NCBI GenBank assembly: GCA_016214555.1
Contig: JACROF010000017.1
Location: 1-44,750 of the forward strand
Origin: Candidatus Levyibacteriota bacterium
Lineage (GTDB): Bacteria; Patescibacteriota; Microgenomatia; Levybacterales; UBA12049
Length of the DNA stretch: 44,750 bases
Direction: 5' to 3'
Position 1 is the first letter of the stretch. The number at the start of each line of letters is the position of its first letter. Shown here piece by piece: positions 25,042 through 33,139 of the stretch. The position numbers and the translations under genes are program-made. The notes below the pieces were generated by a model. It had not been told where the DNA came from, did no database searches, and saw only the letters and a program-made list of their open reading frames with translations.

Positions 25042-27144
25042 TCAAATACTTGGCCACTTTTCAATCATAATCGATTCCCCATGTCCTGACATCTTCTGAT
25101 ATATCTCCTCTGTCACAAAAGGCATGAAGGGATGAAGAAGCTTGAGAAGAATTACATATATTGATTTTAAAACAACCCATGATTCATTCTCAGTAGATCT
25201 CTTAATGTCTTCAATATAAATATCTGCGAACTCATGCCAAGAAAACTCATAAAGCCGTTCAGCTGCAAGATTAAACTGATAACTATCTATATATTTGGTA
25301 ACTTCATCTATCAAGTTCTGAGCTTTTTCAATCCACTCATAATTTTCCTTTAGTTTTGTGCCTTCTTTCAAATCACGTAAAGAATTATTAACCCCAAACT
25401 CCTGATTGGCATCTTTTTCAGCCATCTCAATAAATCTCGCCATATTCCATAGCTTGTTGGTAAATTTACGAGCAGCATCTAGCTTGGGATAGGATAGGCT
25501 TTGATCATTACCCGTCGCATTTCCATAAACAAGTGCAAACCGAACAGCATCAGCTCCATACTGCTCAATTAACTCAAGAGGATTTACCACATTCCCCTTG
25601 CTTTTGCTCATCTTTTTTCCGTAAGGATCATTTACAATTCCATGGAATAAGACATTTCTAAATGGCACCTCTCCAGTCACGTAAGTTCCAAGCATTACCA
25701 TTCGAGAGACCCAAGCACGAAGAATATCATAGGCTGTCTCCAAAACAGCTGTCGGGTAAAACTTCTCAAAGTCTCCATCCTTTGACGTTTTAAGAGTCAC
25801 AAAAGGCCATTGCCCACTTGAAAACCATGTGTCAAAGGTGTCTGTATCCTGCTCCCACTCCATCCCCTCAGGAGAATCTCCTTCAGTAACCATCCATTCA
25901 CCCGTAGCTTTGTTTTTCCATGCTGGAATTCTCATACCCCAAACAATTTGACGTGAAATATTCCAGTCTCTTAAATTCTCAAGCCATTGCAAACAATGTG
26001 TTTCAAAAACTTGAGGGTGGATTTTTACTTTTTTTTCCTTTATTACACGAATTGCTTCATTTCTGAGTGAGTCAACTTTTACAAACCACTGCTCAAGAGG
26101 TAACGGCTCAAGGATTGTCTTACATTTATAACAAAGGCCAACCCTATTCATATATCCCTCATCAACTTTTTCTATGAGGTTTTTTTCCTTCATCTCTTCA
26201 ACTATTGCCGCTCTTGCTTGCTTCACATATAAACCTTCAAATCTTCCTGCGTGATCATTCATTTTTCCGTCATATCCAATAACCTGCTTAAGTGGCAAAT
26301 CATGCCTCTTTCCTATTTCAAAATCAGTAAAATCATGAGCAGGGGTTACTTTAACAACACCTGTTCCAAATTCTGGATCCACAGCTTCATCTCCAACAAC
26401 TTTCATGCTCGCCTTTCCCAACACCGTTTCAATCTCAATTTCCTTACCGATATACTGTTTGTATCTCTCATCATTGGGGTTAACAGCAACTCCCGTATCT
26501 CCAAATTTTGTCTCAGGACGAGTGGTTGCAAGAACAAGCGGGCCATATCTTATATAGTAAAGAGGGCTATTTCTCTCCTCGTGGATAACCTCCAAGTCTG
26601 AAAAGGAAGTGCCATCCCGGGTACAGTAATTAACTAACTTGTGCGCTCTATATATCAACCCATCCTCATACATTTTCTTAAAGGTTTTGTAAACTAATTT
26701 TTGAATTTCTGGGTCAAGGGTAAATTTCTCTCGTGACCAATCAAGAGAATAGCCAAGCTTTTTAAGCTGGTTCTGAATTTTTCCATGAGATTGTTTAACG
26801 AAATCCCAAATCATTTGATAAAGCTCCTCTTGCGAATAATCAAATCGAGATTGTCCTTCAGATTGCAATTTTTTCTCAAAAACAAACTGTGTTTCAATCC
26901 CTGCATGATCTGTCCCTGGCAGCCACAATGCAGCATCCCCTTTCATTCTGTGATAACGAATAAGGATATCCTCAACAGTAAACATGGCATGACCAAAGTG
27001 AAGATCTCCGTTCGCATTTGGAGGGGGCAAAATTATGCAATACGGCTTACCATCGGGGTTGATCTCTGGCTTAAAATATCCTTTTTCTTCCCAGGTTTTG
27101 TAGTGTTTGTCTTCTGCTTCTTTGTGATTGTAGACTTTATCCAT
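25042..27144 (-). CDS. valS: valine-tRNA ligase (short form)
   Basis: 700 residues against ~880-950 for most bacterial ValRS. HIGH is in NANGDLHFGHAM, KMSKS in GKKMSKSKGNV, and the editing-domain core (ATTRPETKFGDTGVAV...VTPAHDFTDFEIG) is intact. The helical anticodon-binding domain ends at HPFMPFVTEEIYQKM and the C-terminal coiled-coil arm is absent, which explains the length. A TACAAT box lies 18 bases before the ATG. Three 11-bp direct repeats stand just upstream of that promoter. Confidence 0.96.
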   Translation of the reverse strand: MDKVYNHKEAEDKHYKTWEEKGYFKPEINPDGKPYCIILPPPNANGDLHFGHAMFTVEDILIRYHRMKGDAALWLPGTDHAGIETQFVFEKKLQSEGQSRFDYSQEELYQMIWDFVKQSHGKIQNQLKKLGYSLDWSREKFTLDPEIQKLVYKTFKKMYEDGLIYRAHKLVNYCTRDGTSFSDLEVIHEERNSPLYYIRYGPLVLATTRPETKFGDTGVAVNPNDERYKQYIGKEIEIETVLGKASMKVVGDEAVDPEFGTGVVKVTPAHDFTDFEIGKRHDLPLKQVIGYDGKMNDHAGRFEGLYVKQARAAIVEEMKEKNLIEKVDEGYMNRVGLCYKCKTILEPLPLEQWFVKVDSLRNEAIRVIKEKKVKIHPQVFETHCLQWLENLRDWNISRQIVWGMRIPAWKNKATGEWMVTEGDSPEGMEWEQDTDTFDTWFSSGQWPFVTLKTSKDGDFEKFYPTAVLETAYDILRAWVSRMVMLGTYVTGEVPFRNVLFHGIVNDPYGKKMSKSKGNVVNPLELIEQYGADAVRFALVYGNATGNDQSLSYPKLDAARKFTNKLWNMARFIEMAEKDANQEFGVNNSLRDLKEGTKLKENYEWIEKAQNLIDEVTKYIDSYQFNLAAERLYEFSWHEFADIYIEDIKRSTENESWVVLKSIYVILLKLLHPFMPFVTEEIYQKMSGHGESIMIEKWPSI

Positions 27145-27182
27145 TTTACGTACCTGAGGCTAATTGTAGCAGATGATAACTA

Positions 27183-27215
27183 GTTCGGGAATAGATCGGG
27201 AGATGTTCGGGAAAT
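27183..27215. promoter_or_regulatory. three phased 11-bp direct repeats upstream of valS (candidate operator)
   Basis: Plus-strand units: GTTCGGGAATA, GATCGGGAGAT, GTTCGGGAAAT. TCGG recurs every 11 bases, about one helical turn, the layout of OmpR/PhoB-family binding sites. They begin at the stop codon of a gene for a PhoB-type DNA-binding protein and lie just upstream of the valS promoter. Confidence 0.6.
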
Positions 27216-28525
27216 CAAACGCGTTCGGTAAGCATGTAGCCACGCGTTCTGATAGTACGAATTTCAAAAGGGCTTGTCTGTTTTTTTAGTTTACTTCTCA
27301 CCCTTGCCATCAAGCGATCAATTGACCAATCAGAAACCCCAAATTCCTGATTTTCTGGCCAGACAGCTTCAATAATCTCATCTCGCTCACAGATTTGACC
27401 CACTTTTCTCTCAAGTAATGTATAAAGGAGGTGCTCTTTTTTACTAAATACCAACTCTGGTTCACGCTGTTGTTTTTTTACAGCGAGGGTCCGAATATAC
27501 TGTTCAAATAGAGGACTGAATAACTTCTCTCTATTTTTTTCTCCAATAATAAAACCAGTCTCAAAAATGTATTGGCCTGCTCTTCTCTCTTCGTCTCCAA
27601 TCTTATTTCCACCAACGATCGCTAGTATCAAATCTTTTTCTTTTGGAAGAAGACTTTCCCAAAGTTCTTCTGAAAAAAGATTTGTCCTTTCATCTTGCTG
27701 AAAAATATCTTGCATTGATGCCATGTTCTTTGAGTCACTTTTCCCCTGCTCATTCAAAATAACGAGCCCAAGCTGTAAATATTGAACATTTCCTCCTACG
27801 AGAGTGAAAAGATCTTTTGCTTGTGATGAAGAAAAATCGAGATGGTATCTTTGATTGTATTGCTCAAAAATTATTTTCATATCTGATACAGTAGCAGGTT
27901 TGATAGATAAGGTATAACAAAACGTTGAGAGATGTGACCTGTCAATTGCTTGAGGAGAAAGATCCCCAAGGTTTCGAAAACTTGTAAATACATACGCAAG
28001 CTTTCCATGGGTAGAATCACGAAGACCCTCAAGGTTGTCAAAAAAAGCAGGTGTGACAACATCTTTAATTCGATCAAATCGAAGCAGAAATAGTGTTGGC
28101 AAAATATCTTCGCTCACAAGCCTGATAAGACTCTGTCTAATTCCATCGATAAGGAGAAACAGATCTTTTGTCTGAATTGAATAAAGAAAAAGATCTCCTA
28201 TCTTTTGCTTTGTATGCTCTGAAGCATTTGAACGCACTGTTTCATCAAGAAGTCTTTTAAAAGTTAATGCCCAAAATGCATATAGCTCTCGTTCTACCAA
28301 ATCATTAAGATCTATTGAAACAAAAAGGTGCTTCTCTGTCTTACTAACGAAGGACTCTTTCGCTCTTTCGTTGTAAAGAAAAAAGCGCAAAAAATTACTT
28401 ATTCCTACCCTCTTCATTCCAGTAAGATCAATAGAATGTCTATGTCTGAGGTGTTCTCCTAATAATTCTGCGTCTTTTTTTCGGAAAGTAAGTGGGTATT
28501 TCGCCTCTACACAAAAAAAATCCAT
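27215..28525 (-). CDS. regulator: degenerate ATPase-like domain plus PhoB/OmpR-type winged helix
   Basis: 436 residues. The N-terminal ~300 residues look like an AAA/STAND-type module, but the P-loop reads GMKRVGIS (residues 36-43): the Walker A lysine is isoleucine, so ATP use is doubtful. The last ~80 residues (KKEHLLYTLLERKVGQICERDEIIEAVW ... SIDRLMARVRSKLKK ... IRTIRTRGYMLTE) are a clear Trans_reg_C winged helix. There is no receiver domain. A near-perfect promoter (TTGCTA-17-TAGAAT) places transcription at the ATG. It is divergent from the aldolase-pgk operon and upstream of valS, either of which could be its target. Confidence 0.8.
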   Translation of the reverse strand: MDFFCVEAKYPLTFRKKDAELLGEHLRHRHSIDLTGMKRVGISNFLRFFLYNERAKESFVSKTEKHLFVSIDLNDLVERELYAFWALTFKRLLDETVRSNASEHTKQKIGDLFLYSIQTKDLFLLIDGIRQSLIRLVSEDILPTLFLLRFDRIKDVVTPAFFDNLEGLRDSTHGKLAYVFTSFRNLGDLSPQAIDRSHLSTFCYTLSIKPATVSDMKIIFEQYNQRYHLDFSSSQAKDLFTLVGGNVQYLQLGLVILNEQGKSDSKNMASMQDIFQQDERTNLFSEELWESLLPKEKDLILAIVGGNKIGDEERRAGQYIFETGFIIGEKNREKLFSPLFEQYIRTLAVKKQQREPELVFSKKEHLLYTLLERKVGQICERDEIIEAVWPENQEFGVSDWSIDRLMARVRSKLKKQTSPFEIRTIRTRGYMLTERV

Positions 28526-28531
28526 GACGCA

Positions 28532-28560
28532 ATTCTAGATAGTTTTCTCTTTTTTAGCAA
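28532..28560 (-). promoter_or_regulatory. sigma70-type promoter of the PhoB-like regulator, leaderless
   Basis: On the minus strand TTGCTA (28560-28555), 17 bases, TAGAAT (28537-28532), then six bases to the ATG at 28525. Confidence 0.75.
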
Positions 28561-28585
28561 CTGACTCCACCCATCATTCACAAAA

Positions 28586-28594
28586 TGATATACT
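28586..28594 (+). promoter_or_regulatory. extended -10 promoter of the aldolase-pgk operon
   Basis: TGATATACT: an extended -10 (TGn then TATACT, 28589-28594), nine bases before the ATG at 28604, so the leader is at most a few bases. No clear -35. Confidence 0.6.
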
Positions 28595-28603
28595 CAAAGA
28601 ACC

Positions 28604-29938
28604 ATGCCCGATGTATTTGCTTCCATAGTAAGTCTCAATCAAAAAATATCAGCTGTAGTAAATAACCCTCAATCCCCAACCACTGTTGATGTAGATAAAA
28701 CAAAAAGTGAGCTACTTGATGAACTCATTGAAATAGCACTTTTCTCGGTTGACCAACAACTTCGTGATCTTGCTTCAAACACTATTTATCTTTTTGCTGA
28801 AATGTCAGGAGTATATCCTTCCTCAATTCATCCTCTCTATCAAGATTTTGCTAAACAAAAGGCTAAAGGTTTTACTGTTCCAGCAATAAATATTAGGATG
28901 CTTACCTTCGACATTGCAAGGCACATTTTTAAGCTTATCAAGAAGCATCATATCGGAGCTGTTGTGTTTGAAATATCACGCTCAGAAATGGAGTATACGA
29001 AACAAAGTCCAAAAGAGTATGCGGTATCTGTGTTGGCAGCAGCGATGAAAGAGGAATACCAAGGCCCTGTCTTTCTTCAGGGAGATCATTTTCAGATCAA
29101 TCCTCTTGCTTTTACCTCTGATCCAGACAAAGAACTCGAAGCAATTAAAAGCCTTATACTATCCTCATTTGAAGCAAAATTCTATAACATTGATATTGAT
29201 GCATCAACGTTGGTAAATCTTAAAGCAGAATCGCTTATTAACCAACAAATTTTGAATAGTTACACCACAAACGAACTGGCAAAGTTTATCAGATCCCACT
29301 CCCCCATAGAAACACCTATTTCCATTGGAGGAGAAATTGGACATATCGGTGACCGAAATAGCAAGGCTGAGGATTTTCATGCCTTTATGGCTCTCTTTGA
29401 AAAAAATGCAGTTACCCCTGGGCTCTCAAAGATTAGTATTCAGACAGGAACCACACACGGAGGTATTCCACGCGAGGATGGAAGCCTTAAGCAACCTAAT
29501 ATTGACTTTTCTCTCCTGAGAGAAATTAGCCATATTGCACAAACACAGTATCACATGGGTGGAGCTGTTCAACATGGAGCATCCACTCTTCCTGTGTCGC
29601 TATTTGACAAATTTGTTGAGAATCAAACACTTGAGATTCATCTTTCCACAGGGATTCAAAATATTGTATTTGCAACAATGCCAAAAGAGTTAAAAAGCGA
29701 GATGTACCAATGGATCGATAACAACCTTTCTCACCAAAGACAACAAGGACAATCAGACGAACAATTTTATTACAAAACAAGGAAAATCTCTTTGGGGCAT
29801 TTCAAAAAAGAGCTTTGGGACCTATCTCATGAAGAAAAAGAGCACATTACCTCAGCGGTAGCAAACCACCTGGAAGAAATTTTTCTTAAACTCAACTTAG
29901 CTAACTCTCGAGATATCGTCGAGCAATCAATTCCTTAA
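28604..29938 (+). CDS. class II fructose-bisphosphate aldolase-like protein with N-terminal extension
   Basis: 444 residues. From residue ~88 it follows the class II aldolase barrel: GFTVPAINIR; FLQGDHFQ with Asp161 and metal-ligand His162; GGEIGHIG with Glu244; TGTTHGG with His285; AVQHGAST with His324. The catalytic Asp and zinc-type histidines are thus in place. The first ~85 residues are an added helical domain. The motifs are more divergent than in Fba, so tagatose-bisphosphate or other sugar-phosphate substrates are possible. Its stop is two bases before pgk, which supports a glycolytic role. Confidence 0.8.
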   Translation: MPDVFASIVSLNQKISAVVNNPQSPTTVDVDKTKSELLDELIEIALFSVDQQLRDLASNTIYLFAEMSGVYPSSIHPLYQDFAKQKAKGFTVPAINIRMLTFDIARHIFKLIKKHHIGAVVFEISRSEMEYTKQSPKEYAVSVLAAAMKEEYQGPVFLQGDHFQINPLAFTSDPDKELEAIKSLILSSFEAKFYNIDIDASTLVNLKAESLINQQILNSYTTNELAKFIRSHSPIETPISIGGEIGHIGDRNSKAEDFHAFMALFEKNAVTPGLSKISIQTGTTHGGIPREDGSLKQPNIDFSLLREISHIAQTQYHMGGAVQHGASTLPVSLFDKFVENQTLEIHLSTGIQNIVFATMPKELKSEMYQWIDNNLSHQRQQGQSDEQFYYKTRKISLGHFKKELWDLSHEEKEHITSAVANHLEEIFLKLNLANSRDIVEQSIP

Positions 29939-29940
29939 AT

Positions 29941-31116
29941 ATGAAGTATATTGACCAGGTCACCATCTCTCACAAGCGAGTTCTTGTACGCGTTGACTAC
30001 AATGTCTCTTTTACCCCATCCCACCAGATTGCAAATGACATACGAATCACTAGCACCCTTCCAACAATCAAACATTTACTTCAGAGAGATAACCAGGTTA
30101 TTTTGATGACTCACCTTGGTAGACCACATCCAAAAGATCGAACTCCGTCTCTACTCCCATTAGTAGACGCGCTTAAGCATTATTTACCCCAAATACCAAT
30201 AACTTTTATTCCTGATTTCACCTCACTACTAAGAGAAAATATACGAATCCCGCAAGGCAATGACGTTATCCTGCTTGAAAACATTCGTTTTCTTGAAGGA
30301 GAGGAAAACAACTCAAAAGTCTTTAGTAAAGAACTTGCCTCCCTTGGAGATGTCTACGTTAATGAGGCATTCAGCGTTTCCCACCGTAAGGCAGCATCAG
30401 TTGTAGGAATTACAGATTTTCTCCCTTCTTATGGCGGATTGCAATTTAAGAAAGAAGTGGAGGCTATTTCTCACATAATTAAAACCCCAGAAAAACCATT
30501 CGTATGTGTATTGGGGGGATCAAAGATTTCTACAAAAATCCACCTGCTTGAAAAATTAATTACGCTTTCAGACATCATTCTTGTAGGAGGCGCACTAGCC
30601 AATACATTTCTAGCAGCTCTTGGAGAAAAGGTTGGAAAAAGTCTTATTGAAAAAGACAAGCTTAATCAGGCAAAAGCACTGCTTGGTTTTGCTGAAAAAA
30701 GACAAACAAGTATTATTCTCCCTATAGATGCCCTCATCGGCAGTAAGGATGGCAAACATGTTGTAACAAAATTGATTTCTGAAATATCTTCCTCCGATAC
30801 CATATATGATATCGGACCACAATCAACTGCAATTTTCCAACAGGCACTTGTTCGTGCAAAAACAGTTTTATGGAACGGTCCTGTCGGACTCTTTGAAGTT
30901 AATGCATATAAAAAAGGGACGGACAGCATTTATGAAGCGATAACCACAACTCCTCATGTGAAATCCATTGTTGGTGGAGGTGATACGCTGGCGGCCCTTA
31001 CCCACAAAAGACATCTAGATCATATTTCACACATCTCAACTGGCGGAGGAGCACTCCTTGAATTTATCGAAAAAGGAACACTTCCTGGAATTGTCGCCCT
31101 TGAAAAAAGTTTGTAA
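29941..31116 (+). CDS. pgk: phosphoglycerate kinase
   Basis: 391 residues, normal length. It transfers phosphate between 1,3-bisphosphoglycerate and ADP. RVLVRVDYNVSF is the N-terminal substrate motif, MTHLGRPHP, ENIRFLEGEENN and FVCVLGGSKISTKI follow in order, and VGGGDTLAAL near the C-terminus is the nucleotide-binding loop. It is co-transcribed with the aldolase-like gene (two-base gap). The 3' end is followed by a 7-bp hairpin. Confidence 0.96.
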   Translation: MKYIDQVTISHKRVLVRVDYNVSFTPSHQIANDIRITSTLPTIKHLLQRDNQVILMTHLGRPHPKDRTPSLLPLVDALKHYLPQIPITFIPDFTSLLRENIRIPQGNDVILLENIRFLEGEENNSKVFSKELASLGDVYVNEAFSVSHRKAASVVGITDFLPSYGGLQFKKEVEAISHIIKTPEKPFVCVLGGSKISTKIHLLEKLITLSDIILVGGALANTFLAALGEKVGKSLIEKDKLNQAKALLGFAEKRQTSIILPIDALIGSKDGKHVVTKLISEISSSDTIYDIGPQSTAIFQQALVRAKTVLWNGPVGLFEVNAYKKGTDSIYEAITTTPHVKSIVGGGDTLAALTHKRHLDHISHISTGGGALLEFIEKGTLPGIVALEKSL

Positions 31117-31148
31117 TTTATCAGTTTTATGTTTGTAAAACGTACTCA

Positions 31149-31169
31149 AGAAGTCATGAAAAGACTTCT
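31149..31169 (+). terminator. hairpin downstream of pgk
   Basis: AGAAGTC (31149-31155) pairs perfectly with GACTTCT (31163-31169) around the loop ATGAAAA. No T-run follows, so termination would be weak. It also covers the -35 position of the next gene. Confidence 0.4.
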
Positions 31170-31178
31170 ACTCTCGTG

Positions 31179-31184
31179 TAGACT
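31179..31184 (+). promoter_or_regulatory. -10 box, leaderless, small gene 31191
   Basis: TAGACT, six bases before the ATG at 31191. Confidence 0.5.
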
Positions 31185-31190
31185 AACCAC

Positions 31191-31430
31191 ATGTCATACC
31201 TTGAAGGAGGGATAACGCATTTTCAAAAAAGACCAGACCAGAGACTGCTTCCCCTTTATCAAAAAGGATCTCCCTATCAACACTTTGAGATCCCAGGATA
31301 TGGCTATCCACTTCCAATTGAGCCAGAATTTGAAGATGAACATGTCTCGTTTGCAAGTCCAGAAGGAGAATTTTCAAATAACATGAACATGCCTCCTCAA
31401 ACCCCACCTATTGCAGAACTCTATAAATAA
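31191..31430 (+). CDS. small hypothetical protein, 79 residues
   Basis: A hydrophilic, proline-, glutamate- and tyrosine-rich product (MSYLEGGITHFQKRPDQRL...) with no membrane segment, ending PPQTPPIAELYK. It is probably largely disordered. The leaderless-type -10 box six bases before the ATG and its fit between pgk and the DedA gene support expression. No family is recognised. The proline-rich composition recalls, without shared sequence, the small protein at 14515. Confidence 0.5.
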   Translation: MSYLEGGITHFQKRPDQRLLPLYQKGSPYQHFEIPGYGYPLPIEPEFEDEHVSFASPEGEFSNNMNMPPQTPPIAELYK

Positions 31431-31461
31431 AACTCTCCTAGATTTTCTTGCATGTTTTCCA

Positions 31462-31467
31462 TATAAT
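31462..31467 (+). promoter_or_regulatory. -10 box, leaderless, dedA-like gene
   Basis: Perfect TATAAT, seven bases before the ATG at 31475. Confidence 0.6.
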
Positions 31468-31474
31468 TATCTTT

Positions 31475-32128
31475 ATGCCTGATTTCCTAAACATTGAACA
31501 TTTTGTTCAATCTTCTGGCCAATTTATTGCATTTATTGTACTTTTTTGCATTATCTTTGCTGAAACAGGTTTATTTATTGGGTTTCTTCTTCCTGGTGAC
31601 AGCCTCTTATTTACCACAGGAATCCTTGCTTCTCAGGGGTATCTAAACATATACATACTAGTCCCGGTTCTTTTTGTCGCGGCTATTGCTGGTGATAGCG
31701 TTGGGTATGCATTTGGACACAGAGTCGGCAGACGCCTTTTTCAAAGAAAAGATTCCTTTCTTTTTAGAAAGGATCACCTCCTAAAAGCTGAGGCTTTTTA
31801 TGAGAAGCATGGTGGAAAAACAATTATTCTTGCACGCTTTATGCCTGTCATTCGAACATTTGCACCAATTGTCGCTGGAATTAGCAAGATGGAATATCGA
31901 GCATTTCTTACCTACAACATCGTTGGGGCGTTTATCTGGGCGGTTGGACTACCAACGCTTGGCTACTTTCTTGGAAAAGTAATCCCAGACATAGATAAGT
32001 ATCTCCTACCTATTATTGGATTTATTGTACTTGTCTCAGTTGCTCCTCCATTTATTGAAATTCTTAAAACAAAAGAGCAACGCAAAAAAATTATTGCCTC
32101 TATTAAATCTTTTCTCCAAAGGAATTAG
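31475..32128 (+). CDS. DedA/VTT-domain membrane protein
   Basis: 217 residues from the ATG at 31475 (MPDFLNIEHFVQ). An in-frame ATG nine codons upstream is excluded because the -10 box would lie inside it. ETGLFIGFLLPGDSLLFTTGILASQG is the DedA re-entrant-loop signature, and GRRLFQRKDSFLFRKDHLLKAEAFYEKHGGKTIILARFMPVIRTFAPIVAGI holds the conserved F-x-R-x-x-P-x-x-R. DedA proteins are proposed polyprenyl-phosphate or phospholipid flippases. It is convergent with the DUF475 gene. Confidence 0.93.
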   Translation: MPDFLNIEHFVQSSGQFIAFIVLFCIIFAETGLFIGFLLPGDSLLFTTGILASQGYLNIYILVPVLFVAAIAGDSVGYAFGHRVGRRLFQRKDSFLFRKDHLLKAEAFYEKHGGKTIILARFMPVIRTFAPIVAGISKMEYRAFLTYNIVGAFIWAVGLPTLGYFLGKVIPDIDKYLLPIIGFIVLVSVAPPFIEILKTKEQRKKIIASIKSFLQRN

Positions 32129-32149
32129 CGGGTAATGTCTAAGAAGGAG

Positions 32150-33100
32150 TTATTTTGTTAATGAGTCTGATGGCTGAAGAGTAACCTCGATTGTTTTAAG
32201 GCTAATTCTTGATTTATAGAAAAAGTAACCTACCACTCCAAATGTTGCCACGGGCGAAAGCCAGTGAGGAATATGAAAACCAAAACTATCAAGTACCATA
32301 ACTACACCAAGAATTAAAATTGAATACATTGCGCCATTTTTAAGATAACGATACTGCTTAATACGCTCAATATTACTCACTGTCAACTTACGAAGAATCA
32401 ACGCACCGATACCGTTTCCAATAAGAATTAGAGGTACTGAAAAAGTAAAAGCGAATGCTCCAACAACTCCATCAATAGAGAATGTTGAATCAAGAACTTC
32501 AAGATAAGCTATTTTGCTAAAATCAGACATATTCCCCCCAATAAGCTTTTTCTCCTGTTGCTCAGCAAACTGTCGAAATCCATGAATGATAAAAAAAGCC
32601 GTTGAGCCAAGAACAGCAGAAAAGGCTAACATAGGATTTATTTGCAGTGAAAACCAAACGATTGATGCCAAGAGTAATGAGGCAATTGCAAAAAACCAAG
32701 CACCCTGTTGTTGAAAAAACTTTTCCCCACGTAATCCAAAATTTTTTGGCTCTAAAAACAACCAATTAAAAAATAAGAGCACCAGGAACACTCCCCCACC
32801 CAAAAGAAGAAGCGGGGAAGATGACTCAATTGCTTCAGCAACTTTTGGGTCTCCACTAAATGCCGCTGTTAATACACCCAAGGCGCCTACGCCAGGGTTT
32901 GCTAACCACACAATAAGAAATGGCAAAACACCTCGAACAACAAAGACTGCAAAAAGAAAACCCCAAAGCAAAAACCATCTTCGTGCTTTCTTACTCATCC
33001 CAGACAAAACTTCAGCATTGATAATTGCATTATCAATACTTGTAATGACCTCAAAAAGAGTAAGACCACCAATGATCATTCCAAGAGCTAGAAATTCCAT
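32150..33100 (-). CDS. DUF475/TerC-like integral membrane protein
   Basis: 316 residues with about eight hydrophobic segments. FEVITSIDNAIINAEVL near the N-terminus and EVLDSTFSIDGVVGAFAF in the second half are the paired acidic membrane motifs of the TerC/DUF475 superfamily, linked to metal-ion (Mn, tellurite) handling. The ATG lies six bases after an extended -10 (TGATATAAT), so the transcript is leaderless. It is monocistronic, between dedA and the DUF4012 gene. The substrate is unknown. Confidence 0.88.
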   Translation of the reverse strand: MEFLALGMIIGGLTLFEVITSIDNAIINAEVLSGMSKKARRWFLLWGFLFAVFVVRGVLPFLIVWLANPGVGALGVLTAAFSGDPKVAEAIESSSPLLLLGGGVFLVLLFFNWLFLEPKNFGLRGEKFFQQQGAWFFAIASLLLASIVWFSLQINPMLAFSAVLGSTAFFIIHGFRQFAEQQEKKLIGGNMSDFSKIAYLEVLDSTFSIDGVVGAFAFTFSVPLILIGNGIGALILRKLTVSNIERIKQYRYLKNGAMYSILILGVVMVLDSFGFHIPHWLSPVATFGVVGYFFYKSRISLKTIEVTLQPSDSLTK

Positions 33101-33106
33101 ATAACA

Positions 33107-33112
33107 ATTATA
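33107..33112 (-). promoter_or_regulatory. extended -10, leaderless, DUF475 gene
   Basis: TATAAT preceded by TGA (extended -10) on the minus strand, six bases before the ATG at 33100. Confidence 0.65.
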
Positions 33113-33139
33113 TCACGAGGAAGCCATGTTGCTGCATTC

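Noticed and set aside
26251-27183. Plus-strand frames of 116 and 132 codons over valS
   Set aside because: Antisense shadows of valS; the composition follows the valS codon pattern.
25003-27215. 11-bp repeat triplets as a CRISPR remnant
   Set aside because: Units are contiguous without spacers, only 11 bp long, and no cas gene is present.
31149-31169. Strong intrinsic terminator after pgk
   Set aside because: The 7-bp stem is perfect but no T-run follows; kept only as a weak hairpin.
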